Assembly (NCBI GenBank): GCA_017459315.1
Contig: JAFUDD010000478.1
Span: 1 to 10,692, forward strand
Reading direction: 5' to 3'
Source: Clostridia bacterium
GTDB lineage: Bacteria > Bacillota_A > Clostridia > Christensenellales > CAG-138
Length of the DNA: 10,692 bases
The notes under the pieces were generated by a model, which saw only the letters and a list, made by a program, of their open reading frames with translations, had not been told where the DNA came from and ran no database searches. Shown here piece by piece: positions 1-6,597 of this stretch. Both the position numbers and the translations under genes were made by a program. Numbering within the stretch: the stretch's first letter is position 1; every line of letters starts with the position of its first letter.

Positions 1-243
1 GGCAACCATGACTACATCAGCACCGTCGCCGTCGTCGCGGCCGTCGCCCTGTTTATGGCCATCGTCGGCACGATGATCCTTGACCGCATTCTGATGATCG
101 CAGGTCTGTTCTCCTACAACTCGCAGAACATGACCGGCTGGAGCGTGTTCTATGCCACCGTCACGTCCGCCGTCGCGCTCGTGATCGCATGCCTCGCGCT
201 GATCATCGGCGCGTTCACCCCGTCCGTCAAGAAGAACGCATAA
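1..243 (+). CDS. C-terminal fragment of an unidentified polytopic membrane protein
   Basis: The reading frame is open from the first base of the window and ends at TAA 241-243, so only the last 80 residues are present and the start lies upstream. Two hydrophobic segments are visible, at about residues 5-26 and 48-72 of the fragment. They are joined by a polar loop containing SYNSQNMTGW and followed by a short basic tail (PSVKKNA). This fits the last two helices of a transporter or other multi-pass inner-membrane protein. A carbohydrate transporter would suit the neighbourhood, but nothing in these 80 residues lets me name a family. A strong terminator begins 9 nt after the stop, so this gene is probably transcribed separately from the hydrolase operon that follows. 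Confidence 0.75.
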   Translation, partial: GNHDYISTVAVVAAVALFMAIVGTMILDRILMIAGLFSYNSQNMTGWSVFYATVTSAVALVIACLALIIGAFTPSVKKNA

Positions 244-252
244 GCGTTTGAC

Positions 253-289
253 AAAAGGAGCCGCTGCATGTTCGGCGGCTCCTTTTCTT
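253..289 (+). terminator. Rho-independent terminator after the first gene
   Basis: A perfect 12-bp stem pairs AAAAGGAGCCGC (253-264) with GCGGCTCCTTTT (275-286) around a 10-nt loop. The U-rich tail is the stem's own TTTT followed by CTTC. The AAAA/TTTT ends mean it could also work in the reverse direction. It separates the first gene from the glycoside operon. Confidence 0.88.
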
Positions 290-340
290 CGAGCAAACCG
301 CCGTTATGAGTAACTGCTTTGTAAAATACGACGTAAAAAA

Positions 341-368
341 TGCAGTTTATGCGGTTTTGCTTGCGATT
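341..368 (+). repeat. Three TGCRRTT direct repeats upstream of the GH2 gene, possible operator
   Basis: TGCAGTT (341-347), TGCGGTT (350-356) and TGCGATT (362-368) lie on the same strand, spaced 9 and 12 bp apart, and they run into the proposed -35 region. Such a cluster could be a regulator binding site for the hydrolase/transporter operon. The spacing is irregular and the units are short, so chance is a real alternative. Confidence 0.3.
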
Positions 369-395
369 GGCAGGGAATCGGAGTAATGTAATAAT
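361..395 (+). promoter_or_regulatory. Putative promoter of the GH2-GPH operon
   Basis: Two overlapping sigma-A-like readings exist: TTGCGA (361-366), 17 bp, TAATGT (384-389); or TTGGCA (367-372), 17 bp, AATAAT (390-395). Either would start transcription at about 396-403, just ahead of the ribosome binding site at 408. A promoter is expected here because a terminator precedes the gene and no other candidate is better. Which register is used cannot be decided by eye. Confidence 0.5.
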
Positions 396-407
396 TAGGA
401 AAAAAGC

Positions 408-414
408 GGAGGAA
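408..414 (+). promoter_or_regulatory. Ribosome binding site that fixes the GH2 start
   Basis: GGAGGAA lies 3-5 nt before ATG 418. The same frame is open back to an ATG at 340, but that codon has no Shine-Dalgarno and would lie upstream of the proposed -10. The protein from 418 also begins with the typical GH2 opening (NNDWQF), so 418 is preferred. Confidence 0.85.
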
Positions 415-417
415 GCT

Positions 418-2355
418 ATGCGTACTACGATCAATTTGAACAACGACTGGCAGTTTACGGGGCCGGACGGCAAAACGATTGCCGTCAACGTTCCCCACAC
501 ATGGAATGCCATCGACGGGCAGGACGGCGGTAACGACTACTGGCGCGGCGAATGTAAGTATGAGCGTGCGCTCGCCATGCCGAAGTTCGATCCCGACACG
601 GAATGTGTCTACCTTGTGTTCCACGGCGTCAACGCTTCGGCGCGCGTGCTGCTGAACGGCAAGGAAGTCACAACGCACGACGGCGGCTATTCCACGTTCC
701 GCAAGGAAATCACGGCGCTTCTGGAAAAGGAGAACGTGCTCACGGTCTTTGCCGACAACAGCGTCAACGACCGCGTTTATCCGCAGAAGGCGGACTTCAC
801 GTTCTACGGCGGCATTTACCGCGATGTCGAGCTGCTCGTGGTGAACAAGCACCACTTCGATCTTGACTACTTCGGCGGCCCGGGCATTCAGGTCACGGCA
901 AAGCCGGTGGAGGGCTATCAAAAGGGCAAGGTCACGGTCAAAACGTGGACGAACACCGAAAACCCGGACGTGAAGGTGCAGCTGTTCGACGCGGAGGGCA
1001 ACCGCGTGGCCGACGGCGACGGCAGCGATACGGAGCTGACGATCCGCAATGTTCATCTTTGGAACGGCCGCAAGGACCCGTACCTTTATACCGCAACGGC
1101 GACGCTGTATGAAAACGGCGCGGCGGTCGATGAGGTCAAAACGCGCTTCGGCGTCAGAGATTTCCATTATCATCCCAAAACGGGCTTCTACCTCAACGGC
1201 AAATCGTATCCGCTCCGCGGCGTGTCGCGCCATCAGGACCGCAAGGGCCTCGGCAACGCGATCACCAAGGCGATGCACAAGGAGGATATGGATATCATCT
1301 GCGATATGGGCGCGAACACGATCCGCCTCGCGCACTATCAGCACGATCAGTATTTCTATGACCTCTGCGACGAGCGCGGCATGGTCGTTTGGGCCGAGAT
1401 CCCGTATATCTCCGAGCACATGCCCAACGGCCGCGAAAACACGATCAGCCAGATGAAGGAGCTGATCACGCAGAACATCAACCATCCGTCCATCGTCTGC
1501 TGGGGCGTGTCCAACGAGATCACGATTTCGACCAAGGACAACGCCGACATGCTCGATAACCACCGCGTCCTTAACGATCTCTGTCACAAGATGGACCCGA
1601 CGCGCTTCACGACGCTTGCGTGCTATGCGATGTGCGGCCCGTTCAACAAGGTCGCGCATATCACGGACACCGTTTCGTGGAACCTCTATCTCGGTTGGTA
1701 CGTACCGGGCATGTGGCTGAACGATGTGTGGATGCGCTTCTTCCACACGGTCTATCCGGATCGCTGCCTCGGCTATTCCGAGTACGGCTGCGAGGGCATG
1801 CCGAACCTGCATTCCGCGCATCCGCGCCGCGGCGACCATACCGAGGAATATCAGGCCAAGTACCATGAGTTCATGCTCAAGTGCTTCGAGCGCAACCCCT
1901 ACATGTGGGCGACGCACGTTTGGAACATGTTCGACTTTGCCGCCGACGCGCGCGATCAGGGCGGCGAACCCGGCATGAACCACAAGGGCCTTGTCACCTT
2001 CGACCGCAAGACGTATAAGGACAGCTTCTATCTTTACAAAGCCTGGTGGAGCGACGATCCGTTCGTGCATATCTGCTCGAAGCGCTTCGTGGATCGCACC
2101 GAGAGTACGATCACGGTCAAGGTCTATTCCAACCAGAACCAGGTCACGCTGTATGTCAACGGCAACAAGCAGGAGACGCAGTACGGCAGCCACATCTTCA
2201 CGTTCAAGGTGCCGATGAGCGCGAACGTCGAAATCAAGGCCGCCAGCGGCGAATACAGCGATACCGCGACATTCCGCAAGGTCAGCAACCCGAACCCCGC
2301 GTATGTCTTGAAAGAAGCGGGCGATAAGGGTGCGAACTGGACGAATAAAGAGTAA
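418..2355 (+). CDS. Family 2 glycoside hydrolase (beta-galactosidase type; beta-glucuronidase possible)
   Basis: A 645-residue protein with no visible signal peptide, so probably cytoplasmic. GH2 enzymes release beta-linked sugars with retention of configuration. The domains in order are a jelly-roll sugar-binding domain (about 5-170), an immunoglobulin-like domain (about 175-260), a TIM barrel (about 265-540) and a C-terminal Ig-like domain (about 545-635). The acid/base is predicted as Glu367 in WGVSNE, and the nucleophile as Glu455 in GYSEYGCEG. Other family landmarks are RGVSRHQD at the barrel start, NLYLGWY (422-428) and VWNMFDF. The tripeptide N521-H522-K523 sits where beta-glucuronidases carry their NxK carboxylate-binding motif, but related beta-galactosidases also have N-x-K-G-L here, so substrate is unresolved. 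The next gene encodes a GPH symporter 15 nt downstream, so the substrate is probably imported intact and cut inside the cell. No regulator gene is directly attached. GH2 membership is certain; specificity is not. Confidence 0.93.
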   Translation: MRTTINLNNDWQFTGPDGKTIAVNVPHTWNAIDGQDGGNDYWRGECKYERALAMPKFDPDTECVYLVFHGVNASARVLLNGKEVTTHDGGYSTFRKEITALLEKENVLTVFADNSVNDRVYPQKADFTFYGGIYRDVELLVVNKHHFDLDYFGGPGIQVTAKPVEGYQKGKVTVKTWTNTENPDVKVQLFDAEGNRVADGDGSDTELTIRNVHLWNGRKDPYLYTATATLYENGAAVDEVKTRFGVRDFHYHPKTGFYLNGKSYPLRGVSRHQDRKGLGNAITKAMHKEDMDIICDMGANTIRLAHYQHDQYFYDLCDERGMVVWAEIPYISEHMPNGRENTISQMKELITQNINHPSIVCWGVSNEITISTKDNADMLDNHRVLNDLCHKMDPTRFTTLACYAMCGPFNKVAHITDTVSWNLYLGWYVPGMWLNDVWMRFFHTVYPDRCLGYSEYGCEGMPNLHSAHPRRGDHTEEYQAKYHEFMLKCFERNPYMWATHVWNMFDFAADARDQGGEPGMNHKGLVTFDRKTYKDSFYLYKAWWSDDPFVHICSKRFVDRTESTITVKVYSNQNQVTLYVNGNKQETQYGSHIFTFKVPMSANVEIKAASGEYSDTATFRKVSNPNPAYVLKEAGDKGANWTNKE

Positions 2356-2370
2356 TAGGGGGAGTATAAA

Positions 2371-4167
2371 ATGGAATCGAATCATGCTGTCAACCGGGCA
2401 AAGCAATGGCAGATCGCGCTGTTCCCGTTCAACAACGCGGCGACCAACGTCTACTTTGCCTTCTACATCTACTTTACCTACTATGCGATCATGTACCTGT
2501 CCGGCTCTACTGCTGCGGCGCTCGGCGGCGCGGTGGCGAGCGCGGCGGTCGTTCTTGCCATTTCGACGTTCAACAGCCTGTTCGCGCCGCTGATGCGTGT
2601 CTTTGACGGCATCACCGACCCGATCTGCGGCAGCCTGATGGATCGCACCGCGACCAAGATCGGCAAGTTCCGTCCGTTCATGATCGTCGGCAACTGCCTG
2701 CTCGCGTTGTCGCTCTTGCTTATGATGGTGTTCTTCCGCGGCATCCCCGATAACCTCGGCTGGCTCCGCTGGGTCGTCTACATCGTCAGCTACATTGTCT
2801 ACGTCATCGGCTACACGGCACAGTGCGCCTGCACCAAGGCCGGCCAAACCTGCCTCACCAACGATCCGAAGCAGCGTTCGCAGTTCGTGATCTGGAACAT
2901 GATCGGCATGATCGGCTCGATCGTTCTGATCAACGTCATGGCGGGCGGCGTGCTGACCAACGAGGCGATCTGCCCGAAGGGCACGATCATCTATGAGGTC
3001 AACGGCGTCGAAACCGTTCTGCGCGGCGCAGCATACGGCCCGCAGTTCTATAACATCATGGTGCCGTTCGTCATCGTCCTCTCCGCAATCTACACGATCA
3101 TGGCGGTCGCCGCGATTGCCGAGAAGGATAAGCCCGAATTCTGGGGCGTCTCTGAAAAGCCCGCAAAGTTCAAGGACTATGTCGGCATCCTCAAGGGCAA
3201 CAAGGAGATCCGCTGGCTCGTGCTGTCCGCTGGTCTCAACAAGCTCGCGTCCACCGTCGCCACCTCCGGCACCGTCGCGTTCCTGGTCTACGGCTGCCTG
3301 ATGGGCGACTACAACGGTCTGTTCATCCCGTTCTATGCGCTCTGCTTCGTGTTCATGGGCATCTTCTTCCTCTGGGGCAGCAAGACCGCCGGACAGAAGG
3401 GTCAGAAGCGCGGCGTGGCGCAGTTCACGGCGTTCGCGTTTATCTTCTACATCGGCATCTTCGTGCTGCTGTGCCTGTATAACCACGACAACCCGGCGAC
3501 GTGGCTGAGCCTCTATTCGATGGAGGGCGGCTTCCACCTGACGATCAACGCCTACACGATCCTGTTCATCATTCTGTACGGCTGTGGCTACGGCGCTTTC
3601 AACTGCTGCGACAACCTGACGATCCCGATGGTCGCGGACTGCACCGACTATGAAACCTATCGTTCCGGCAACTATGTCCCCGGCATCATGGGTACGGTGT
3701 TCAGCCTTGTCGATAAGCTGATCTCCTCCCTGCAGACGCTGCTGCTGCAAATCTTCATCGTGTTCCTGGTTCCCGGCTTGAACGCGCTGCCCGCCGAGGG
3801 TACGCCGTATATGCCCGGCATGAAGCTCTCTGCGATCATCTGCTTCTGCCTGCTGCCGATGGCGGCGTGGCTCGTCACAATCTTCTGCATGACGCGCTAT
3901 TCCCTCTCCGGCAAGAAGATGCAGGAGGTGCAGGCCGTCAACGCAGTCCGCAAGGTTGCGGTGCAGGGCGGCATGCCGATGAGCGAAGCCATGAAGACGT
4001 GGCAGACCGTCGATCAGGTGCCCGCCGAGTTCGTGCATCCGATCAAGGAAACCGGCAAGCCCTCGATCCTCGATACGATCTACGAAAAGTTCTTCACCAA
4101 GACGGAGAACGTCGCGGGCGTGCCGAGTGCCAACGCTATCGAGATCCCGGAAAAATATCGCAAATAA
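2371..4167 (+). CDS. GPH-family glycoside/cation symporter (MFS superfamily)
   Basis: A 598-residue multi-pass membrane protein starting at ATG 2371, with AGGGGGAG (2357-2364) 6 nt upstream. GPH (glycoside-pentoside-hexuronide) transporters such as MelB and UidB import glycosides with Na+ or H+. The signature after TM2 is clear: FDGITDPICGSLMDRT with Asp79 and Asp83, followed by GKFRPF. The second landmark is MVADCTDYETYRSGNYVPG (Asp423, Asp426), leading into FSLVDKL. About 12 hydrophobic segments can be counted. The family is usually 450-500 residues long. This protein is longer, with an extended loop between helices (about 200-220) and a hydrophilic tail of roughly 80 residues after the last helix (from about 512). 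It is co-transcribed with the hydrolase and probably feeds it. The sugar cannot be read from sequence; a beta-galactoside or a beta-glucuronide both fit. Confidence 0.92.
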   Translation: MESNHAVNRAKQWQIALFPFNNAATNVYFAFYIYFTYYAIMYLSGSTAAALGGAVASAAVVLAISTFNSLFAPLMRVFDGITDPICGSLMDRTATKIGKFRPFMIVGNCLLALSLLLMMVFFRGIPDNLGWLRWVVYIVSYIVYVIGYTAQCACTKAGQTCLTNDPKQRSQFVIWNMIGMIGSIVLINVMAGGVLTNEAICPKGTIIYEVNGVETVLRGAAYGPQFYNIMVPFVIVLSAIYTIMAVAAIAEKDKPEFWGVSEKPAKFKDYVGILKGNKEIRWLVLSAGLNKLASTVATSGTVAFLVYGCLMGDYNGLFIPFYALCFVFMGIFFLWGSKTAGQKGQKRGVAQFTAFAFIFYIGIFVLLCLYNHDNPATWLSLYSMEGGFHLTINAYTILFIILYGCGYGAFNCCDNLTIPMVADCTDYETYRSGNYVPGIMGTVFSLVDKLISSLQTLLLQIFIVFLVPGLNALPAEGTPYMPGMKLSAIICFCLLPMAAWLVTIFCMTRYSLSGKKMQEVQAVNAVRKVAVQGGMPMSEAMKTWQTVDQVPAEFVHPIKETGKPSILDTIYEKFFTKTENVAGVPSANAIEIPEKYRK

Positions 4168-4190
4168 CCGTATACCGTTCTTCTCCTTAC

Positions 4191-4218
4191 GCGGCCTCTT
4201 TAGGGGGCCGCCTTTTTT
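4191..4218 (+). terminator. Rho-independent terminator of the GH2-GPH operon
   Basis: GCGGCCTC (4191-4198) pairs with GGGGCCGC (4204-4211) in an 8-bp stem containing one G-T pair, with loop TTTAG. One C and then TTTTTT (4213-4218) follow. It lies 23 nt after the transporter stop codon. Confidence 0.88.
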
Positions 4219-4255
4219 GTCGGGGTTGTGTTTTCAGATTCCCCGCCCCGGCAAC

Positions 4256-4284
4256 TTGCTTTTCAAGGGCAGGAATGATATACT
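4256..4284 (+). promoter_or_regulatory. Extended -10 promoter of the two-component operon
   Basis: TTGCTT (4256-4261), a 17-bp spacer and TATACT (4279-4284), with TG at 4276-4277 one base before the -10 hexamer (extended -10). Transcription would start near 4291, giving a leader of about 46 nt. It follows directly after a terminator, so the kinase/regulator pair is an independent unit. Confidence 0.75.
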
Positions 4285-4321
4285 ATCTTATTATGCCGGA
4301 AAAAGACCGGCGCGAGGAAAC

Positions 4322-4329
4322 GGAAAGGG
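4322..4329 (+). promoter_or_regulatory. Ribosome binding site supporting kinase start at 4337
   Basis: GGAAAGGG lies 7 nt before ATG 4337. The frame is open upstream to 4127, but that stretch crosses the end of the transporter gene, a terminator and the promoter, so the longer reading is not a protein. No other in-frame ATG lies between the promoter and 4337. Confidence 0.7.
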
Positions 4330-4336
4330 CGCGGAA

Positions 4337-5614
4337 ATGGAAACCTTGGTGCGAATCAATCTGACCCTTGCGGGCGCGGGCATATCGCTGTGTATCCTCG
4401 GCCTGTCGCAGGCGCTGGCAAGCCGGGTTCTGGTACGCGGTATGCGCCGGTATTTCGTGACGTTCTTCTCGATCATTCTGGCGTACGTGCTGTGCACCAT
4501 CGTATCGGAGGCGACGGAGGGCAATACCGATTGGCGGGTGTTCACGAAGATCGGCATGTTCGGCAGCTCAGCGCTTTCTTCCATGCTGCTGCCGATGCTG
4601 CTGGGCATTCTGCTCTACACGACCGAGGGCGACCGCTATTGGCGCAACCCGCTGTTTATCACGGCGGTCGCGCTGTGGCTTGCGTATATGGGGCTTTTGG
4701 TCTATACGCAGTTTTCGACGGCTATCTATTACTACGATGAAGCCAATGTTTACCATCGCGGGCCGCTGTATCAGGTGCTGCTGCTCGGCCCCGTGCTGAT
4801 TCTGTTTGTGAACCTCTTGGCGCTGCAGCGGCGATGGAGAAAGCTCGCCCCGAAGGTGCGCCGGGCCTATCTGATTTACTTCCTTGTGCCGCTGTTTGCC
4901 ATGCTGGTGCAAATGATGCTTTTCGGTGTCATGACGGTTTCGCTCGGCACGACGATAGCGGCGTTCTATATGTTTACGAACATGCTGAGCGATCAGCGCG
5001 ACCGGTTCTATCAGCAGGAGCAGGAGAACGTGCAGCTGAAAACCGAGATCATGCTCACCCAGATTCAGCCGCATTTTCTGTATAACACGCTCGGCGCGAT
5101 CCAGAGCCTGTGCGCAACCGATCCGAAAGCCGCGGAAAAGGCGATCGCCAAGTTTTCCCGCTATCTGCGCGGCAATATGGACTCGATCAACCATGGCGAT
5201 GCGATCCCGTTCGAGCGCGAGCTGATGCACACGAAGATTTATCTCGAGCTGGAGCAGCTTCGCTATGAGGATGCGCTGGACGTGGCATACGATCTAGAGA
5301 CGATGGATTTCACGCTGCCGCCGCTCACGCTGCAGCCGCTTGCGGAAAATGCGGTGCGGCACGGCATCCGGAAAAAACAGACCGGCAGCGGCACCGTCAC
5401 GATCCAGACGCGCGCCTATGCGGATCGGACGGAGGTATCGGTCCTTGACGACGGACCGGGCTTTGATCCGGAACGCCCCCCGCAGGACGGCCGCACGCAT
5501 ATCGGCTTGATGAACGTGCGCACACGGCTTGAGCACGCCGCGCACGGGCAGCTCAGGATCGAATCGTCGGCGCAGGGGACGCGGGCGACGATTGTGCTGC
5601 CGAAGGAGGTATAA
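4337..5614 (+). CDS. LytS-like 7TM sensor histidine kinase (His_kinase/HATPase_c)
   Basis: A 425-residue membrane sensor kinase. The N-terminal part (about 1-212) has seven hydrophobic segments (near 8-27, 38-56, 76-95, 105-123, 140-160, 174-192 and 195-211) with no sizeable extracellular domain, so the signal is probably sensed within or at the membrane. A short coiled-coil linker (QQEQENVQLKTE) leads to the His_kinase domain (PF06580 type), with phospho-acceptor His246 in QIQPHFLYNTL. The ATP-binding domain has the N box LAENAVRHG (Asn338), the G1 box DDGPGFDP (371-378) and a G2-like GLMNVRTRL (390-398). All catalytic elements look intact. It is the first gene of an operon with its own promoter. 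The response regulator starts 2 nt after its stop and uses an RBS inside this gene's 3' end, so the two are translationally linked. Kinases of this class usually pair with LytTR regulators; here the partner has a SARP-type output. The ligand is unknown. Confidence 0.92.
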   Translation: METLVRINLTLAGAGISLCILGLSQALASRVLVRGMRRYFVTFFSIILAYVLCTIVSEATEGNTDWRVFTKIGMFGSSALSSMLLPMLLGILLYTTEGDRYWRNPLFITAVALWLAYMGLLVYTQFSTAIYYYDEANVYHRGPLYQVLLLGPVLILFVNLLALQRRWRKLAPKVRRAYLIYFLVPLFAMLVQMMLFGVMTVSLGTTIAAFYMFTNMLSDQRDRFYQQEQENVQLKTEIMLTQIQPHFLYNTLGAIQSLCATDPKAAEKAIAKFSRYLRGNMDSINHGDAIPFERELMHTKIYLELEQLRYEDALDVAYDLETMDFTLPPLTLQPLAENAVRHGIRKKQTGSGTVTIQTRAYADRTEVSVLDDGPGFDPERPPQDGRTHIGLMNVRTRLEHAAHGQLRIESSAQGTRATIVLPKEV

Positions 5615-5616
5615 GG

Positions 5617-6426
5617 ATGCGGATTTATGCGATAGACGATGAGCCGAAGGTGCTGCGGCTTTTAGCGACGACCATTGCGGAGGCCGCCCCGGACGCGGAG
5701 GTGCTGTCCTTTTCGCGGGCGACCGACGTGACGCAGGCGCTGGCGGATCCGGCTAAGGCGCCGGACGCGGTGTTTTCGGATATCGAGCTGCCCGGGATGA
5801 ACGGTTTGCAGCTCGTCGATTATATCAAAACCGCCGCGCCGCAGGCACGGATCGTATTCGTCACCGGCTACGACCACTATGCCATCGAGGCCTACCGGCG
5901 GCATGTACACGGCTATCTGATGAAGCCCGTGGACGCCGACATGGTGCGCGAGGAGCTGCGGCAGATTCAACCGGCGCCGGCCGCGTCCGTGCAAAAGCGG
6001 CTTTACGCACAATGCCTCGGCCCGTTCGAGGTGTTTGCGGACGGGAAGCCGCTGCCGTTCGACCGCCGCAAAACCAAGGAGCTGCTGGCTTTTTTGATCG
6101 ACCGCCGCGGCGCAACCTGCACGGCAGAGGAGATCATCGCGGCGCTGTGGGAGGACGAGACGGACACGGTTAAGGCCAAGCACCGGCTGCGCAATCTTGT
6201 CAACGACCTGCGCGCGGCGCTGAAGACGGCGGATGCCGAGGATGTTTTGCTGCGAAAAAGCGGCCTCTTGGCGATCAAGGCCGATGAGATCGACTGCGAC
6301 TATTACCGGATGCTTTCCGGCGACGCCGATGCGGCAAAGAGCTTCCACGGCGCGTACATGTCCCAATACAGCTGGGCGGAGCCGACGGCAGGCCGCCTGT
6401 GGTTTGAGCAGGGCAGGCAAGCATAA
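5617..6426 (+). CDS. Response regulator with REC and SARP/OmpR-type DNA-binding domain
   Basis: A 269-residue cytoplasmic regulator starting at ATG 5617, with AAGGAGG (5603-5609) 7 nt upstream inside the kinase gene. The REC domain (1-115) has the acidic pair Asp7/Asp8, phospho-acceptor Asp55 in SDIELPGMNG, Thr83 in FVTGYD and Lys103 in YLMKPVD, so phosphorylation by the kinase next door is expected. A linker of about 12 residues leads to a winged-helix domain (about 130-205, starting AQCLGPFEVFADG and including the helix-turn-helix stretch TAEEIIAALWED). A short C-terminal segment, ending YMSQYSWAEPTAGRL, looks like the first part of a bacterial transcriptional activation domain (BTAD) only. 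The architecture resembles clostridial REC-SARP proteins, so the short C-terminus is probably normal rather than a truncation. SARPs bind direct repeats at 11-bp spacing near the -10, and such repeats lie just downstream at 6491-6519. Targets are otherwise unknown. Confidence 0.9.
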   Translation: MRIYAIDDEPKVLRLLATTIAEAAPDAEVLSFSRATDVTQALADPAKAPDAVFSDIELPGMNGLQLVDYIKTAAPQARIVFVTGYDHYAIEAYRRHVHGYLMKPVDADMVREELRQIQPAPAASVQKRLYAQCLGPFEVFADGKPLPFDRRKTKELLAFLIDRRGATCTAEEIIAALWEDETDTVKAKHRLRNLVNDLRAALKTADAEDVLLRKSGLLAIKADEIDCDYYRMLSGDADAAKSFHGAYMSQYSWAEPTAGRLWFEQGRQA

Positions 6427-6460
6427 CGCTCTCAACCGATTTACAAAATATTTACTTTAT

Positions 6461-6483
6461 GCAGGCTCGTGCCTGCCTTTTTT
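6461..6483 (+). terminator. Rho-independent terminator of the two-component operon
   Basis: GCAGGC (6461-6466) pairs with GCCTGC (6471-6476) across the tetraloop TCGT. One C and then six T (6478-6483) follow. The stem is short but GC-rich. It ends the kinase/regulator unit 34 nt after the stop codon. Confidence 0.8.
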
Positions 6484-6490
6484 ATTGATT

Positions 6491-6519
6491 TTTGATGAAT
6501 ATTTGAGACGTTTTTGAGC
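6491..6519 (+). repeat. Three heptamer direct repeats at 11-bp period, candidate SARP binding site
   Basis: TTTGATG (6491-6497), TTTGAGA (6502-6508) and TTTGAGC (6513-6519) are same-strand repeats starting exactly 11 bp apart, one helical turn, with 4-bp spacers. They sit where a -35 element would be and end 11 bp before the -10 at 6531. Streptomyces SARPs bind heptamer repeats at the same 11-bp spacing, with the last repeat about 8 bp from the -10. The site lies between a SARP-type response regulator gene and a SARP gene, either of which could bind it. Confidence 0.6.
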
Positions 6520-6530
6520 GATACATACTC

Positions 6531-6536
6531 TATACT
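6531..6536 (+). promoter_or_regulatory. -10 element of the SARP gene promoter, without a good -35
   Basis: TATACT matches the -10 consensus well. At 16-18 bp upstream (about 6507-6514) there is only ACGTTT-like sequence, a poor -35. Absence of a -35, together with the phased repeats there, suggests an activator-dependent promoter. Transcription would start near 6543 and leave a leader of about 55 nt. Confidence 0.6.
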
Positions 6537-6552
6537 GAGCGTTAAGAAAGAA

Positions 6553-6591
6553 CCCCTATATTCGGTTATAGGAAATTTACATGTAGGGGGG
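6553..6591 (+). promoter_or_regulatory. Leader with two exclusive hairpins, one covering the Shine-Dalgarno
   Basis: The Shine-Dalgarno AGGGGGG (6585-6591) lies 6 nt before ATG 6598. CCCCTA (6553-6558) can pair with TAGGGG (6584-6589) and would block it. CCTATA (6555-6560) can instead pair with TATAGG (6567-6572) over the loop TTCGGT. The two helices share bases and cannot form together, so the leader could switch between open and blocked states. No known riboswitch class was recognised, and the pairings are only 6 bp. Confidence 0.35.
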
Positions 6592-6597
6592 TAAAAA

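Noticed and set aside
340..417. A 26-residue N-terminal extension of the GH2 hydrolase
   Set aside because: It has no ribosome binding site and lies over the proposed promoter; ATG 418 has an ideal GGAGGAA.
304..4038. A 1244-codon open frame on the - strand opposite the hydrolase and transporter genes
   Set aside because: It is antisense to two certain genes in a GC-rich region with strong codon preference. Its product is rich in Arg, His, Asp and Val with no recognisable domain, and it ignores the gene and terminator boundaries of the + strand. It is a composition artefact despite its length.
4127..4336. A 70-residue N-terminal extension of the kinase
   Set aside because: The extension would overlap the transporter's 3' end and read through a terminator and the kinase promoter; ATG 4337 has a ribosome binding site and begins the membrane domain.
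4568..5230. A 220-codon - strand open frame opposite the kinase gene
   Set aside because: Antisense to the kinase core, with shadow-like composition (His, Arg, Gln runs) and no sensible start signals.
6543..6597. A known riboswitch (for example preQ1-I) in the SARP leader
   Set aside because: The leader is short and has one small hairpin, but the conserved preQ1 loop and A-rich tail pattern are not present.
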